DNA of 64,000 bases from Mesorhizobium sp. GTDB lineage: Bacteria > Pseudomonadota > Alphaproteobacteria > Rhizobiales > Rhizobiaceae. The stretch covers positions 1,054,001-1,118,000 of the forward strand of contig NZ_JAMLIG010000001.1 of the NCBI RefSeq assembly GCF_023954305.1. Direction: 5' to 3'. The position numbers and the translations under genes were made by a program. Numbering within the stretch: the first letter of the stretch is position 1; every line of letters begins with the position of its first letter. The notes below the pieces were generated by a model. It did no database searches. It had not been told where the DNA came from and saw nothing but the letters and a program-made list of their open reading frames with translations. Positions 43,086 through 52,161 of this stretch are shown here, in pieces.

Positions 43086-43940
43086 TCAGTCCCGCAGCAA
43101 CTCATTGATCGACGTCTTCGAGCGAGTCCTCTCGTCGACGCGCTTGACGATCACGGCGCAGTAGAGGCCGGGACCCGGTTGTCCGTTGCCCATCGTGCCG
43201 CCCGGCATCGTGCCCGCGACGACCACCGAATAGGGCGGCACCTCGCCATACATCACCTCGCCGGTGGCGCGGTCGACGATCTTGGTCGACTTGCCGATGA
43301 AGACGCCCATGCCGAGTACGGCGCCTTCCCGCACGATGCAGCCCTCGACCACCTCGGAGCGGGCGCCGATGAAGCAATTGTCCTCGATGATCGTCGGTCC
43401 GGCCTGCAGCGGCTCAAGCACCCCGCCTATGCCGACGCCGCCGGACAGATGCACATGCCTGCCGATCTGGGCGCAGGACCCCACGGTGACCCAGGTGTCG
43501 ACCATCGTTCCCTCGCCGACATAGGCGCCGAGATTGACGAAGGACGGCATCAGGATCGCGTTCGGCGCAATGTACGCCGAGCGGCGCACGACGCAGTTCG
43601 GCACCGCACGGAAGCCGGCTTGCTCGAAATCGGCCGCGCCCCAGCCGTCGAACTTGGAGGGGACCTTGTCCCACCAGGCGCTCTCGCCCGGTCCGCCCTC
43701 GATGATCGCCATCGGACTCAGGCGAAACGACAGAAGCACCGCCTTCTTCATCCACTGGTTGACATGCCAGCTGCCGTCGGCGCCGCGCTCGGCGACGCGG
43801 ATCTGGCCCTTGTCGAGAAGGTCGAGCGTTGTTTCCACCGCTTCGCGCGGCTCGCCCTTGGTCGCGGCACTGATGCCGTCGCGCGCCTCGAACGCGGCCT
43901 CCACCGACTTCTCGAGGGACGACAGGTCGGGCTTCGACAT
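43086..43940 (-). CDS. dapD: 2,3,4,5-tetrahydropyridine-2,6-dicarboxylate N-succinyltransferase
   Basis: A 284-residue trimeric left-handed beta-helix transferase that succinylates tetrahydrodipicolinate in lysine and diaminopimelate synthesis. Hexapeptide repeats run from about residue 105 to 245 (APNAILMPSFVNLGAYVGEG, then QIGRHVHLSGGVGIGG); the N-terminal domain has SAWWDKVPSKFDGW and the end is TRSKTSINELLRD. It supplies the substrate pathway of dapE. The first gene of a leftward group with DUF805. Confidence 0.97.
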   Translation of the reverse strand: MSKPDLSSLEKSVEAAFEARDGISAATKGEPREAVETTLDLLDKGQIRVAERGADGSWHVNQWMKKAVLLSFRLSPMAIIEGGPGESAWWDKVPSKFDGWGAADFEQAGFRAVPNCVVRRSAYIAPNAILMPSFVNLGAYVGEGTMVDTWVTVGSCAQIGRHVHLSGGVGIGGVLEPLQAGPTIIEDNCFIGARSEVVEGCIVREGAVLGMGVFIGKSTKIVDRATGEVMYGEVPPYSVVVAGTMPGGTMGNGQPGPGLYCAVIVKRVDERTRSKTSINELLRD

Positions 43941-44099
43941 GGATAACGCTCCGTTAACGTCGGGACGGGTAGGCTAGAACAGCGCGGAACCTATGTCATC
44001 GACATTGGCATGGGTCAATCGCGCTTCGACCGCCGGAGACGCTCGGTATCCGGCCCTCCCGCGAACGGAAGAAATGCGGTCGGGACAGGGGAACTTGCG

Positions 44100-44951
44100 A
44101 TGAATCCGATGGAGAAGAACGGCTGGACGCCGCTGCCTCATTCCGACGAGGATCTGGAGCGGGCGCGATCCGTCCCCGATACGCCGCAGACCCGCGCGTC
44201 CACCTACCGGCTTGCCTGGAACGACGAGGACTTCCTGACGCGACGCGAGATGCGCGCGGTGCGCCTGCAGCTCGAACTGATGAAGCCGGAGCTGATCCTG
44301 ACGGAGCGAGGCATCCGCTCGACCGTCATCCTGTTCGGCGGCGCGCGCATCCCGGAGCCCGGCGGGCCGGCCTGGGCGGCCAAGAACGCGACGCAGGAGA
44401 AGAACCTCAAGGCCAACAGCAAATATTACGACGAGGCGCGCAAGTTCGCCCGCCTCTGCTCCGAACATTCGGCCGGGTCCTATCACCGCGAGTTCGTCGT
44501 CGTCACCGGCGGCGGGCCGGGCGTCATGGAGGCAGGCAATCGGGGCGCGGCGGACGTCGGCGCACCGTCGATCGGCCTCAACATCGTCCTGCCGCACGAG
44601 CAGGCACCCAATCTCTACGTCACGCCGGAACTGTGCTTCAACTTCCACTATTTCGCGATCCGCAAGATGCACTTCATCATGCGCGCCAAGGCGGTCGCGA
44701 TCTTCCCCGGCGGCTTCGGCACGATGGACGAGTTCTTCGAGACGCTGACCCTGATCCAGACCGGCCGCATGGAGCGGGTGCCGGTCATCCTGTTCGGCAG
44801 CGACTTCTGGCATCGCGCCCTCGACCTCGACTTCCTCGCCGAACAGGGCACGATCTCGCCCGGCGACCAGCACATCATCAGCTATGCCGACACCGCCGAG
44901 GACGCCTGGGACGTCATCCGCGCCTTCTACGAGATCGGCCAGCCAGTTTGA
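44100..44951 (+). CDS. LOG-family protein (TIGR00730-like, Rossmann)
   Basis: A 283-residue protein of the LOG/lysine-decarboxylase-like family; characterised members release cytokinin bases or hydrolyse nucleoside monophosphates. The nucleotide loop VTGGGPGVMEAGNRGA is near residue 140 and the diagnostic PGGFGTMDEFFE near 205. The N-terminal 100 residues are an extension compared with 190-residue LOG proteins, as in the longer bacterial branch. ATG 44100 follows AGGGG; the frame is open 30 codons upstream without conservation. Whether it makes cytokinin is unknown. Confidence 0.87.
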   Translation: MNPMEKNGWTPLPHSDEDLERARSVPDTPQTRASTYRLAWNDEDFLTRREMRAVRLQLELMKPELILTERGIRSTVILFGGARIPEPGGPAWAAKNATQEKNLKANSKYYDEARKFARLCSEHSAGSYHREFVVVTGGGPGVMEAGNRGAADVGAPSIGLNIVLPHEQAPNLYVTPELCFNFHYFAIRKMHFIMRAKAVAIFPGGFGTMDEFFETLTLIQTGRMERVPVILFGSDFWHRALDLDFLAEQGTISPGDQHIISYADTAEDAWDVIRAFYEIGQPV

Positions 44952-44991
44952 CGCACTGGCGCCCGCCAGGCCGTCAGGCTATGGCTACGGC

Positions 44992-45384
44992 ATGAGGAGT
45001 TCGGCGAAACCGTCGTGGTTTGCAAGGCTGAGGCGCGACCAGCGCCTGTTCGCCGCGCTCGCCCTGCTTTTGCTCTTCGCCCACACGCTGCAGCCGCTGG
45101 CGGTCGCCCAGGCGAGTACCAACGGTCATCTCGTCATCTGCTCGGCGATCGGCGCTGAACCGCTGCCCGACGGCACGCCGGTCCACCACGACGGCTGCGG
45201 CGAATGCGTCGTCGGCGCCTGCGGCCTGAAGACGCTCGCCAAGGCGATCGTCGTTGCCGTCGCAGCCTGGGAGCCGGTCCTCGCCGTCGCCGAGGCGCCG
45301 CCGGCTCCACGCGACACGATCAGCCCTCAGTCCCTGCCGCCCGAACGGCCGCCGGGTATCCGCGCACCTCCCTCCTTCGCCTGA
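44992..45384 (+). CDS. DUF2946-like membrane/secreted protein
   Basis: A 130-residue protein with an N-terminal hydrophobic segment (LFAALALLLLFAHTLQPLAV) and a His/Cys motif, HHDGCGECVVGACGL, after it. DUF2946 proteins typically carry such a cysteine/histidine patch and are found near copper genes. The C-terminus is proline-rich (PQSLPPERPPGIRAPPSFA). It precedes the YcnI-PCuAC fusion gene by 66 bases on the same strand, so a role in copper handling is inferred. Start ATG 44992 is preceded by a weak ribosome site. Confidence 0.7.
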   Translation: MRSSAKPSWFARLRRDQRLFAALALLLLFAHTLQPLAVAQASTNGHLVICSAIGAEPLPDGTPVHHDGCGECVVGACGLKTLAKAIVVAVAAWEPVLAVAEAPPAPRDTISPQSLPPERPPGIRAPPSFA

Positions 45385-45450
45385 AACACCGGTCGACCGC
45401 GCAATTCCGCGCGGCTCGTCATGTCATTTCAGACGTCATAGGAGATCATC

Positions 45451-46395
45451 ATGCGTCGTTACGTTCTTCCTCTGGCCGCCGCCTGCGCGCTCACGGCCGT
45501 TTCCATCGTCACCGCTTTCGCCCACTCCACGCTCGAGAAGGCGGAAGCGCCGGCCGGCTCCTACAAGGCCGTGCTGCGCATCCCGCACGGCTGCGACGGC
45601 CAGGCCACCCACACAGTGAAGATCGATCTGCCCGAAGGCTTTATCGGCGCCAAGCCGATGCCCAAGGCCGGCTGGCAGGTCGCCACCGAAAAGGGCGACT
45701 ACGCCAAAACCTACAAGCTGCATGGACGCGACGTCTCGTCGGGGCTCAAGTCGGTCACCTGGAGCGGCGGCGACCTGCCGGACGACTACTACGAGGAATT
45801 CGTCGTCAATGGCTCGCTGTCGGCCGAGGCCGGCGCCAAACTGCCCTTCATCGTCACGCAGCTGTGCAAGGACGGCCAGGTCGCCTGGAACGAGATCGCG
45901 GCCGAAGGCCAGGATCCGCATTCGCTCAAGCATCCCGCTCCCTTCGTGACCATCGCGGCGGCGGCCGATGACGGCCATGGCGGCCACATGGCATCCGATG
46001 CGGTCAAGGTCGGCGACCTGACGCTCACCGGCGGCTGGCTGCGCGCCATGCTGCCGGGCCAGCCGGCGGGCGGCGGCTTCGTGACGATCGCCAATGGCGG
46101 CTCGTCGCAGGACCGGATGATCGGCGTCTCGACCACCGCTGCCGGCAAGTCCGAGATGCACACGATGGAGATCAAGAACGACGTGATGGTCATGCGTCCC
46201 GTCGAGGGCGGCATCGAGATCCCGGCCGGCCAGACCGTCGAGCTGAAGCCGGGCGGGCTGCACCTGATGTTCATGCAGGTGAAGGAGCCGTTCAAGGAGG
46301 GCGCGACGGTTGCCGTCACGCTCGAATTCGAGAAGGCCGGCAAGATCGAGTTGCAGCTGCCGGTCAAGGCGGCTTCCGACAGCCACGCGCACTGA
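45451..46395 (+). CDS. YcnI (DUF1775)-PCuAC copper-chaperone fusion
   Basis: A 314-residue periplasmic protein. After a signal peptide (residues 1-24, cleavage in TAFA/HST) the mature chain begins with His25, the N-terminal copper ligand of YcnI proteins, with DUF1775 to about residue 155. A His-rich linker (DDGHGGHMASDAV) leads to a PCuAC domain (about 185-305), which has its copper-binding Met/His set in SEMHTMEIKNDVMVMRP and GLHLMFMQV. PCuAC delivers Cu(I) to cytochrome oxidase; YcnI binds Cu(II). The tail SDSHAH adds histidines. Fusion suggests one chain handling copper transfer. Confidence 0.88.
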   Translation: MRRYVLPLAAACALTAVSIVTAFAHSTLEKAEAPAGSYKAVLRIPHGCDGQATHTVKIDLPEGFIGAKPMPKAGWQVATEKGDYAKTYKLHGRDVSSGLKSVTWSGGDLPDDYYEEFVVNGSLSAEAGAKLPFIVTQLCKDGQVAWNEIAAEGQDPHSLKHPAPFVTIAAAADDGHGGHMASDAVKVGDLTLTGGWLRAMLPGQPAGGGFVTIANGGSSQDRMIGVSTTAAGKSEMHTMEIKNDVMVMRPVEGGIEIPAGQTVELKPGGLHLMFMQVKEPFKEGATVAVTLEFEKAGKIELQLPVKAASDSHAH

Positions 46396-46401
46396 CCTCG
46401 G

Positions 46402-47294
<893 letters not shown>

Positions 47295-47298
<4 letters not shown>

Positions 47299-48005
47299 GC
47301 GGCGGCCTGTCCCAGAATGGTGCGCAGGAAGGACGTCAGGTCGTCGGTGACGTAGTCGACCTCGTCGTCGAGCGCCGGGTCGCGCTCCCAGATCTCGGAA
47401 AAGGTCGGCTCGAAATTGTTGGGCACGATCAGCACCGTCGTCATGCCCAGCGCCTTCGGCACGACGAGGTTGCGCGCCAGGTCCTCGAACATGACGGCAT
47501 TCGGACCGGCTATCTTGTGCAGGTCGACGAACTTCTCGTAGGTGCCCCGCGCCGGCTTGGGCGTCAGCCCCGCCGCGACGATGTCGAAGATGTCGTCGAA
47601 CTCGTCGAGCACGCCGAGCTGGCGGGCCGTGCGCTCCGCGTGGCCGCGGTCGCCATTGGTGAAGATGAATTTGCGGCCGGGCAGCGCCTTGATCGCCTGG
47701 CCGAGCTCCGGGTTCGGCTTCACCCAGGAATAGTCGATGTCGTGCACCTTCTGCAGGAAGTCGTCCGGATCGATGCGATGCCGCTCCATCAATCCGTTCA
47801 GCGTCGTGCCGTATTCGAGGTAGAGTTCCTTCTGCAGCTTGCGTGCCTCGTCGCGCGGCAGCTGCAGCAGCTCCGCCACATAGGCCGTCATCTTTACGTC
47901 GATCTGCGCGAACAGGTTCGAATGGTGCGGATAGAGCGTGTTGTCGAGGTCGAAGACCCAGTCGGTGACATGGGCGAATTGCGCGGGGGCGGGACTGTTG
48001 GTCAT
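47295..48005 (-). CDS. HAD-superfamily pyrimidine 5'-nucleotidase-like hydrolase
   Basis: A 236-residue HAD phosphatase of the SDT1/PPM1-like pyrimidine 5'-nucleotidase branch. The catalytic motif is WVFDLDNTLYPHHSN (Asp nucleophile about residue 18), motif II FIFTNGDRGHAERTARQLG, motif III Lys in KPARGTYEK, and motif IV VMFEDLARNLVVP. ATG 48005 (MTNSPAPAQF) is chosen. In many rhizobia this gene neighbours argB and dapD, as it does here at larger distance. Confidence 0.9.
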
Positions 48006-48114
48006 GCTGCTCCATACTTCAGGGCGAAGGCGGTGGAAAAGCGGCAATCGCGGATCGGTCGCAGCGAATTAGTGAAAACTTTACCGAGCGGCTGAACCCG
48101 AAATTCAGACACCC

Positions 48115-48894
48115 GTGCGATCCGTGCCGCCCATGAGACCCAGCGCAATCCCGATCGTCATCAAAGGCGTTCTCGCAACACTCGTATCGATCATCGGATC
48201 GTTCGCCGTGGTCGCGATCATGGGCATCGAAATCTCGGGCGCCGCGCTGTGGTTGCCCATTCTATGCCCGCTGTTCATCGCCTTCCCGGCAAGCCTGTTC
48301 ACCTACTGGCAGCAGGAGCGGCTGCGCCTTCTCAACGAACAGTTGCGGGCCGCCCATGCCGCGCTGGAACAGGGCAATGCCAGGCTGGTCGAGAAGACGA
48401 GACGCGACGCCATGACCGGCTTCCTCAACCGCGAGGCGTTCTTCGCCGCGCTTGAGGCGACGCGGCGCAGACAGAACCGCGGCTGTCTGCTGCTCGTCGA
48501 TGCCGACCACTTCAAGCGCATCAACGACGGTTTCGGCCATCTCGTCGGCGACGACGCGCTGCTCGAAATCGCAGCCGCTATCCGCCGCGCCACGAGCGCC
48601 ACGGATATCGTGGGGCGGATCGGCGGCGAGGAGTTCGCCGTGTTCCTGATCGGTGCGAACCGGGAAGAGGGCGAGAGCGCGGCCGAACGCATCCGGGCGG
48701 AGGTCGAGGCAATCAGCTTCATGCCGGCGCAGGGAACGACGTTCAAGCTCACCATCAGCGTGGGCGGAACTGTCTGCTGGTCGGATGCGAAGACCTCCGA
48801 GTTGATGCGCCAGGCCGACCGCCAGCTCTACCGGGCCAAGAATGCCGGGCGCAACCGCGTCGTCTTCGAGACGGAAAAGCAGCTCGCCGCCTGA
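48115..48894 (+). CDS. Membrane-anchored diguanylate cyclase (GGDEF) 2
   Basis: A 259-residue protein similar in plan to the one at 40.5 kb. It has two N-terminal helices (about 16-38 and 44-64), a heptad-like linker (LNEQLRAAHAALEQGNARL) and a GGDEF domain with VGRIGGEEFAVFLIG. The product-inhibition site is missing its arginine: SATD instead of RxxD stands five residues before GGEEF. Start is GTG 48115 or ATG 48133; neither has a strong ribosome site. Confidence 0.88.
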   Translation: MRSVPPMRPSAIPIVIKGVLATLVSIIGSFAVVAIMGIEISGAALWLPILCPLFIAFPASLFTYWQQERLRLLNEQLRAAHAALEQGNARLVEKTRRDAMTGFLNREAFFAALEATRRRQNRGCLLLVDADHFKRINDGFGHLVGDDALLEIAAAIRRATSATDIVGRIGGEEFAVFLIGANREEGESAAERIRAEVEAISFMPAQGTTFKLTISVGGTVCWSDAKTSELMRQADRQLYRAKNAGRNRVVFETEKQLAA

Positions 48895-48969
48895 ACGGCC
48901 TTCTCGCCCGTTGCGCGACTCGTCCTCGACGGACTAAGACCCGCGGCGGACATTCGCCCGGGGGCGCGC

Positions 48970-49881
48970 TTGGAACTGTGGATACCCATCACGATCGCGG
49001 CCGCCTTCCTGCAGAACCTGCGCTCGGTCGGCCAGAAGCATCTGAAGGGCGTGATGGGCACCACGGGGGCGACCTTCGTCCGCTTCGGCTTCGGGCTGCC
49101 TTTCGCCGCGGTCTACGTCGCCATCCTCAACCGCGCAGCGGGATACGCGTTCCCCGCCATGCCCGCGGAGTTCTTCGGCTGGGCCGTCGTCGGCGGCCTG
49201 GGGCAGATCACCGCCACCTTCCTGCTCGTCCACCTGTTCTCGTTCCGCAACTTCGCAGTCGGTACCGCCTATTCGCGCACGGAACCGGCGCAGGCGGCGC
49301 TTTTCGGTCTGGTGTTTCTCGCCGAGACGGTGACGGCGGGCACGCTGATGGCGATCGCGGTATCGGTGTTCGGCGTGATGCTGATCTCGGTGGCGCATAC
49401 GACGCTCACCGCGCGCAACCTCGTCGCCACGACCTTCTCGCGCACGGCGCTGATCGGGCTTGCCTCGGGCACCTGTTTCGGCGTGTCGGCGGTCGCCTAT
49501 CGCGCCGCATCGCTGTCGCTCGGCGGCCCCAATTTCACCATGCAGGCGGCGGTCACGCTTTTGGTGGTGATCGCGTTCCAGACGCTGATCATGGCCGCGT
49601 GGATGCTGGCGCGCGACCGTGACGAACTGTCCCGCATCGCCCATGCCTGGAAGCCGTCGCTTTTCGTCGGCTTCGCCGGCGCCACGGCCTCGTTCGGCTG
49701 GTTCATGGCGATGACCCTGCAGCAGGCGGCGATCGTCAAGGCGCTGGCCCAGGTCGAGATGATCTTCACCTTCGCCTCGTCGGTCTTCTTCTTCAAGGAG
49801 CGCATCAACCGGCTCGAGACCGCAGGCTGCGCGCTGATCGTCGGCGGAATCCTGCTGCTTTTGCTCGTCGACAAAGGGTGA
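48970..49881 (+). CDS. EamA/DMT-family transporter
   Basis: A 303-residue drug/metabolite transporter with about ten membrane helices and two EamA repeats; the conserved end of each repeat is visible in SRTEPAQAALFGLVFLAETV and LAQVEMIFTFASSVFFFKE. Substrate unknown. The likely start is TTG 48970 (MELWIPITIAAAFLQN), with a GGGGG run upstream; no ATG lies close. The 165 bases after its stop hold a small hairpin (49900-49923, CGTGGT/ACCACG) and no gene I can support. Confidence 0.85.
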   Translation: MELWIPITIAAAFLQNLRSVGQKHLKGVMGTTGATFVRFGFGLPFAAVYVAILNRAAGYAFPAMPAEFFGWAVVGGLGQITATFLLVHLFSFRNFAVGTAYSRTEPAQAALFGLVFLAETVTAGTLMAIAVSVFGVMLISVAHTTLTARNLVATTFSRTALIGLASGTCFGVSAVAYRAASLSLGGPNFTMQAAVTLLVVIAFQTLIMAAWMLARDRDELSRIAHAWKPSLFVGFAGATASFGWFMAMTLQQAAIVKALAQVEMIFTFASSVFFFKERINRLETAGCALIVGGILLLLLVDKG

Positions 49882-50046
49882 TCGTGGGGCCTGCACCGCC
49901 GTGGTAAGGATTCGGAAACCACGCCACGCATCAATATGGGAAGAAACCCGCTCAGCCGGAGATGATGGCATGCTTTTGGCTTGAACAGATGCGGGCGTAC
50001 CGGATTGAGCCGGCTTCGCCCTGCCATTCAACCCGGGACCGCACCG

Positions 50047-50214
50047 ATGACACGATCCGAGTCACTCCAGCCCAAGGCGAGCCGCCGCCGCTTCCTCAAG
50101 GCGCTCCTCCTCGCCCTGCCCGCCATCGCCCTCTTCAAACGTATCCGCCCGACCCGGCACGATGACATCGTCGAGATCGACGGCTGGATCCTGAAGCGGA
50201 GCGACCTGACATGA
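50047..50214 (+). CDS. Small Tat-signal protein coupled to GMC oxidoreductase
   Basis: A 55-residue protein. A twin-arginine signal is plain (ASRRRFLKALLLALPAIALF, residues 13-32), followed by only about 23 residues (RHDDIVEIDGWILKRSDLT). It overlaps the downstream GMC gene by four bases (ATGA). In gluconate, fructose and alcohol dehydrogenases a small Tat-signal subunit carries the signal-less GMC flavoprotein across the membrane; those are usually 150-250 residues, so this would be a minimal version. The family is not recognised beyond the signal. Confidence 0.65.
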   Translation: MTRSESLQPKASRRRFLKALLLALPAIALFKRIRPTRHDDIVEIDGWILKRSDLT

Positions 50215-51650
50215 TCTTCCAGGATATGGGCGCCTACCGGGCGGCGAGCCATTCGCCGCGCGTCGCCATCGTCGGCGGCGGCGTGGCAGGAATCACGATC
50301 GCGCGCAAGCTCGACCAGCGCGGCATCGCGTGCGTGCTCTTCGAGGCGGGCGGCGAGGATATCACCGAGGAGTCGCAGGACTTCTACAAAGGCCGCACCG
50401 TCGGCGACCAGTATTTCGATCTCGACATGACGCGCCTGCGCTATCTGGGCGGCTCGTCCAACCATTGGGCCGGCTGGTGCCGGGTGCTCGACGCCTACGA
50501 CTTCGAGCCGAAGTCCTGGATTCCGGACACGGGCTGGCCGATCCGTCGCGCCGACATCGAGCCCTTCCTTGACGAGACCCGCGCGATCCTGGGCCTGCGC
50601 GAGTTCAGGGAGACGCGCCCCCTGACCGATAATTTCGGCCGGATGGACCTGATCAAGAGCGACGCTGTCCGCTTTGGGACGCAGTTCCGGGAGGGCCTGG
50701 AGGCCAGCCGCAACGTGGCCGTGGTGCTGAACACCACCGTTCTGGAGCTCAGCGGCGACGGCAAGGCCGTCACCGGCGCGAAGCTGTTCTCGGCGGGCGC
50801 GCCGGCAGGGGATTTCACGGCACCTTACTTCGTGGTGGCCACCGGCGGTCTCGAAAACTCTCGCCTGCTCCTGTGGTCGAACGCGCGGTCGAACGGCGCG
50901 GTGGTACCGAACGCGCAAGCCCTCGGCCGCTACTGGATGGAACATCCGATGTACTGGGCCGGCAATGCCTTCATCTCCAACCGGGACGCACTGGAGTTCG
51001 ACGAGGAGGGCGAGTGCTTCATGATCCCGACGCCGCAAGCCCTTGCCGACCGCGGTATCGCCAACTTCCACATCCAACTCGAGACAATGCCCTATCACGG
51101 GACCAAGCAGATGATCGCCGACATGGCGTGCTACGCTCCGCGTTTCACGGAATGGGTCTCGAACGCGATCGGCCTGCGCCTGCAGTGCAGTGCTCGCGTC
51201 CATATCGACTGGGAGCAGCCGCCGGAGGAGTCGAACCATGTGGCGCTGTCGGCAACCGAACGCGACGCGGCCGGCGTGCCGCGCATGGAGCTCCACTGGA
51301 AGAAGGGCGACCTCGACCGCAAGACGCTCGTCGAAAGCATGCGCATGTTCGGCGAAGACATCGCGCTCAAGGACATCGGCCGCCTGCACATCAGCGACTG
51401 GGTGCTCAACGGCGAGGACTGGCCGACCGATATGGAACTCGCCGGCAACCACCACATGGGCGGCACCCGCATGGGCACCGACCCGTCGACGAGCGTCGTG
51501 GATGCTGACAGCAAGGTCCACGGCATGGAGAATCTCTACGTCGCCGGCTCCTCGGTGTTCACGACGGCCGGCCAGTGCACGCCGACCACGACCATCACCG
51601 CGCTGTCGCTGAGGCTGGGGGATCATCTAACGCGGACGGTGGCGTCGTAG
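50211..51650 (+). CDS. GMC-family FAD oxidoreductase
   Basis: A 479-residue flavoprotein. The dinucleotide-binding motif VAIVGGGVAGITIARKL is near residue 18, the substrate-side RYLGGSSNHWAGWC near 80, the FAD-contact FVVATGGLENSRLLL near 208, and the C-terminal catalytic region NHHMGGTRMGTDP with TTTITALSLRLGDHL. It has no signal peptide of its own; export with the coupled Tat protein is a possibility. Such enzymes oxidise sugars or alcohols; substrate unknown. The 3' end is 20 bases from the convergent DUF2442 gene. Confidence 0.9.
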   Translation: MIFQDMGAYRAASHSPRVAIVGGGVAGITIARKLDQRGIACVLFEAGGEDITEESQDFYKGRTVGDQYFDLDMTRLRYLGGSSNHWAGWCRVLDAYDFEPKSWIPDTGWPIRRADIEPFLDETRAILGLREFRETRPLTDNFGRMDLIKSDAVRFGTQFREGLEASRNVAVVLNTTVLELSGDGKAVTGAKLFSAGAPAGDFTAPYFVVATGGLENSRLLLWSNARSNGAVVPNAQALGRYWMEHPMYWAGNAFISNRDALEFDEEGECFMIPTPQALADRGIANFHIQLETMPYHGTKQMIADMACYAPRFTEWVSNAIGLRLQCSARVHIDWEQPPEESNHVALSATERDAAGVPRMELHWKKGDLDRKTLVESMRMFGEDIALKDIGRLHISDWVLNGEDWPTDMELAGNHHMGGTRMGTDPSTSVVDADSKVHGMENLYVAGSSVFTTAGQCTPTTTITALSLRLGDHLTRTVAS

Positions 51651-51670
51651 GAACGTTTCGACCGAGCCTG

Positions 51671-51940
51671 TCAGGCGGCTTTCGGGTTCGGGCGCGGTTT
51701 CGTCATGTCGCCCCGTCCGGCCAGCAGGCCTTGGACCGAAATGTCCTCGTCGAGTTCTTCCCAATGCAGCCCGCGCGTCGAAAGCCTGACTTTTGCGCGC
51801 TGCTCTGCTGTGCCAGACAAGAGACGGGGAAACCATGCCAGGGGCGCACCGAGCGTGCGACCGTCGGAGAGGTCGACCCACAGGCTGTCCTCGTCGCACC
51901 ACGCCCTAGTCGGCCTGACCAAAGAATTCGTTCCAGACAT
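51671..51940 (-). CDS. DUF2442 domain protein
   Basis: An 89-residue protein with the DUF2442 core (DSLWVDLSDGRTLGAPLAWF, then RLLSGTAEQRAKVRLSTRGL, HWEELDEDISVQGLLAG). It follows and overlaps the DUF4160 gene by 35 bases. DUF4160-DUF2442 gene pairs are common in bacteria and have the size and layout of toxin-antitoxin pairs, but I know of no firm function. Confidence 0.8.
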   Translation of the reverse strand: MSGTNSLVRPTRAWCDEDSLWVDLSDGRTLGAPLAWFPRLLSGTAEQRAKVRLSTRGLHWEELDEDISVQGLLAGRGDMTKPRPNPKAA

Positions 51941-52157
51941 TGGTTATGTGCTGCCTGCGATTGGTGACGAGTTCGGTTAGATCTCTAAGTGTCCGCGCGT
52001 TGAAGCCGTCATTGTAAGCGACAACCACGTCGGGCCAAAGCCAAAACTTGGCGTCGATTCCGTCCTTCTCGACATGGACGTGCACCGGCTCCCGGGGGAT
52101 CCCTTCGTTCGAATAGAAGTGGAACCGGAACCCGCGGTGGCTGAAGACGAGCGGCAT
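51906..52157 (-). CDS. DUF4160 domain protein
   Basis: An 83-residue protein of DUF4160 (MPLVFSHRGFRFHFYSNEGI, then PREPVHVHVEKDGIDAKFWL). ATG 52157 is four bases after the argB stop. HVHVEKD is the hallmark and could bind metal or nucleic acid. The pair with DUF2442 looks like a two-gene module acquired downstream of argB. Confidence 0.82.
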   Translation of the reverse strand: MPLVFSHRGFRFHFYSNEGIPREPVHVHVEKDGIDAKFWLWPDVVVAYNDGFNARTLRDLTELVTNRRQHITNVWNEFFGQAD

Positions 52158-52161
52158 CGCA

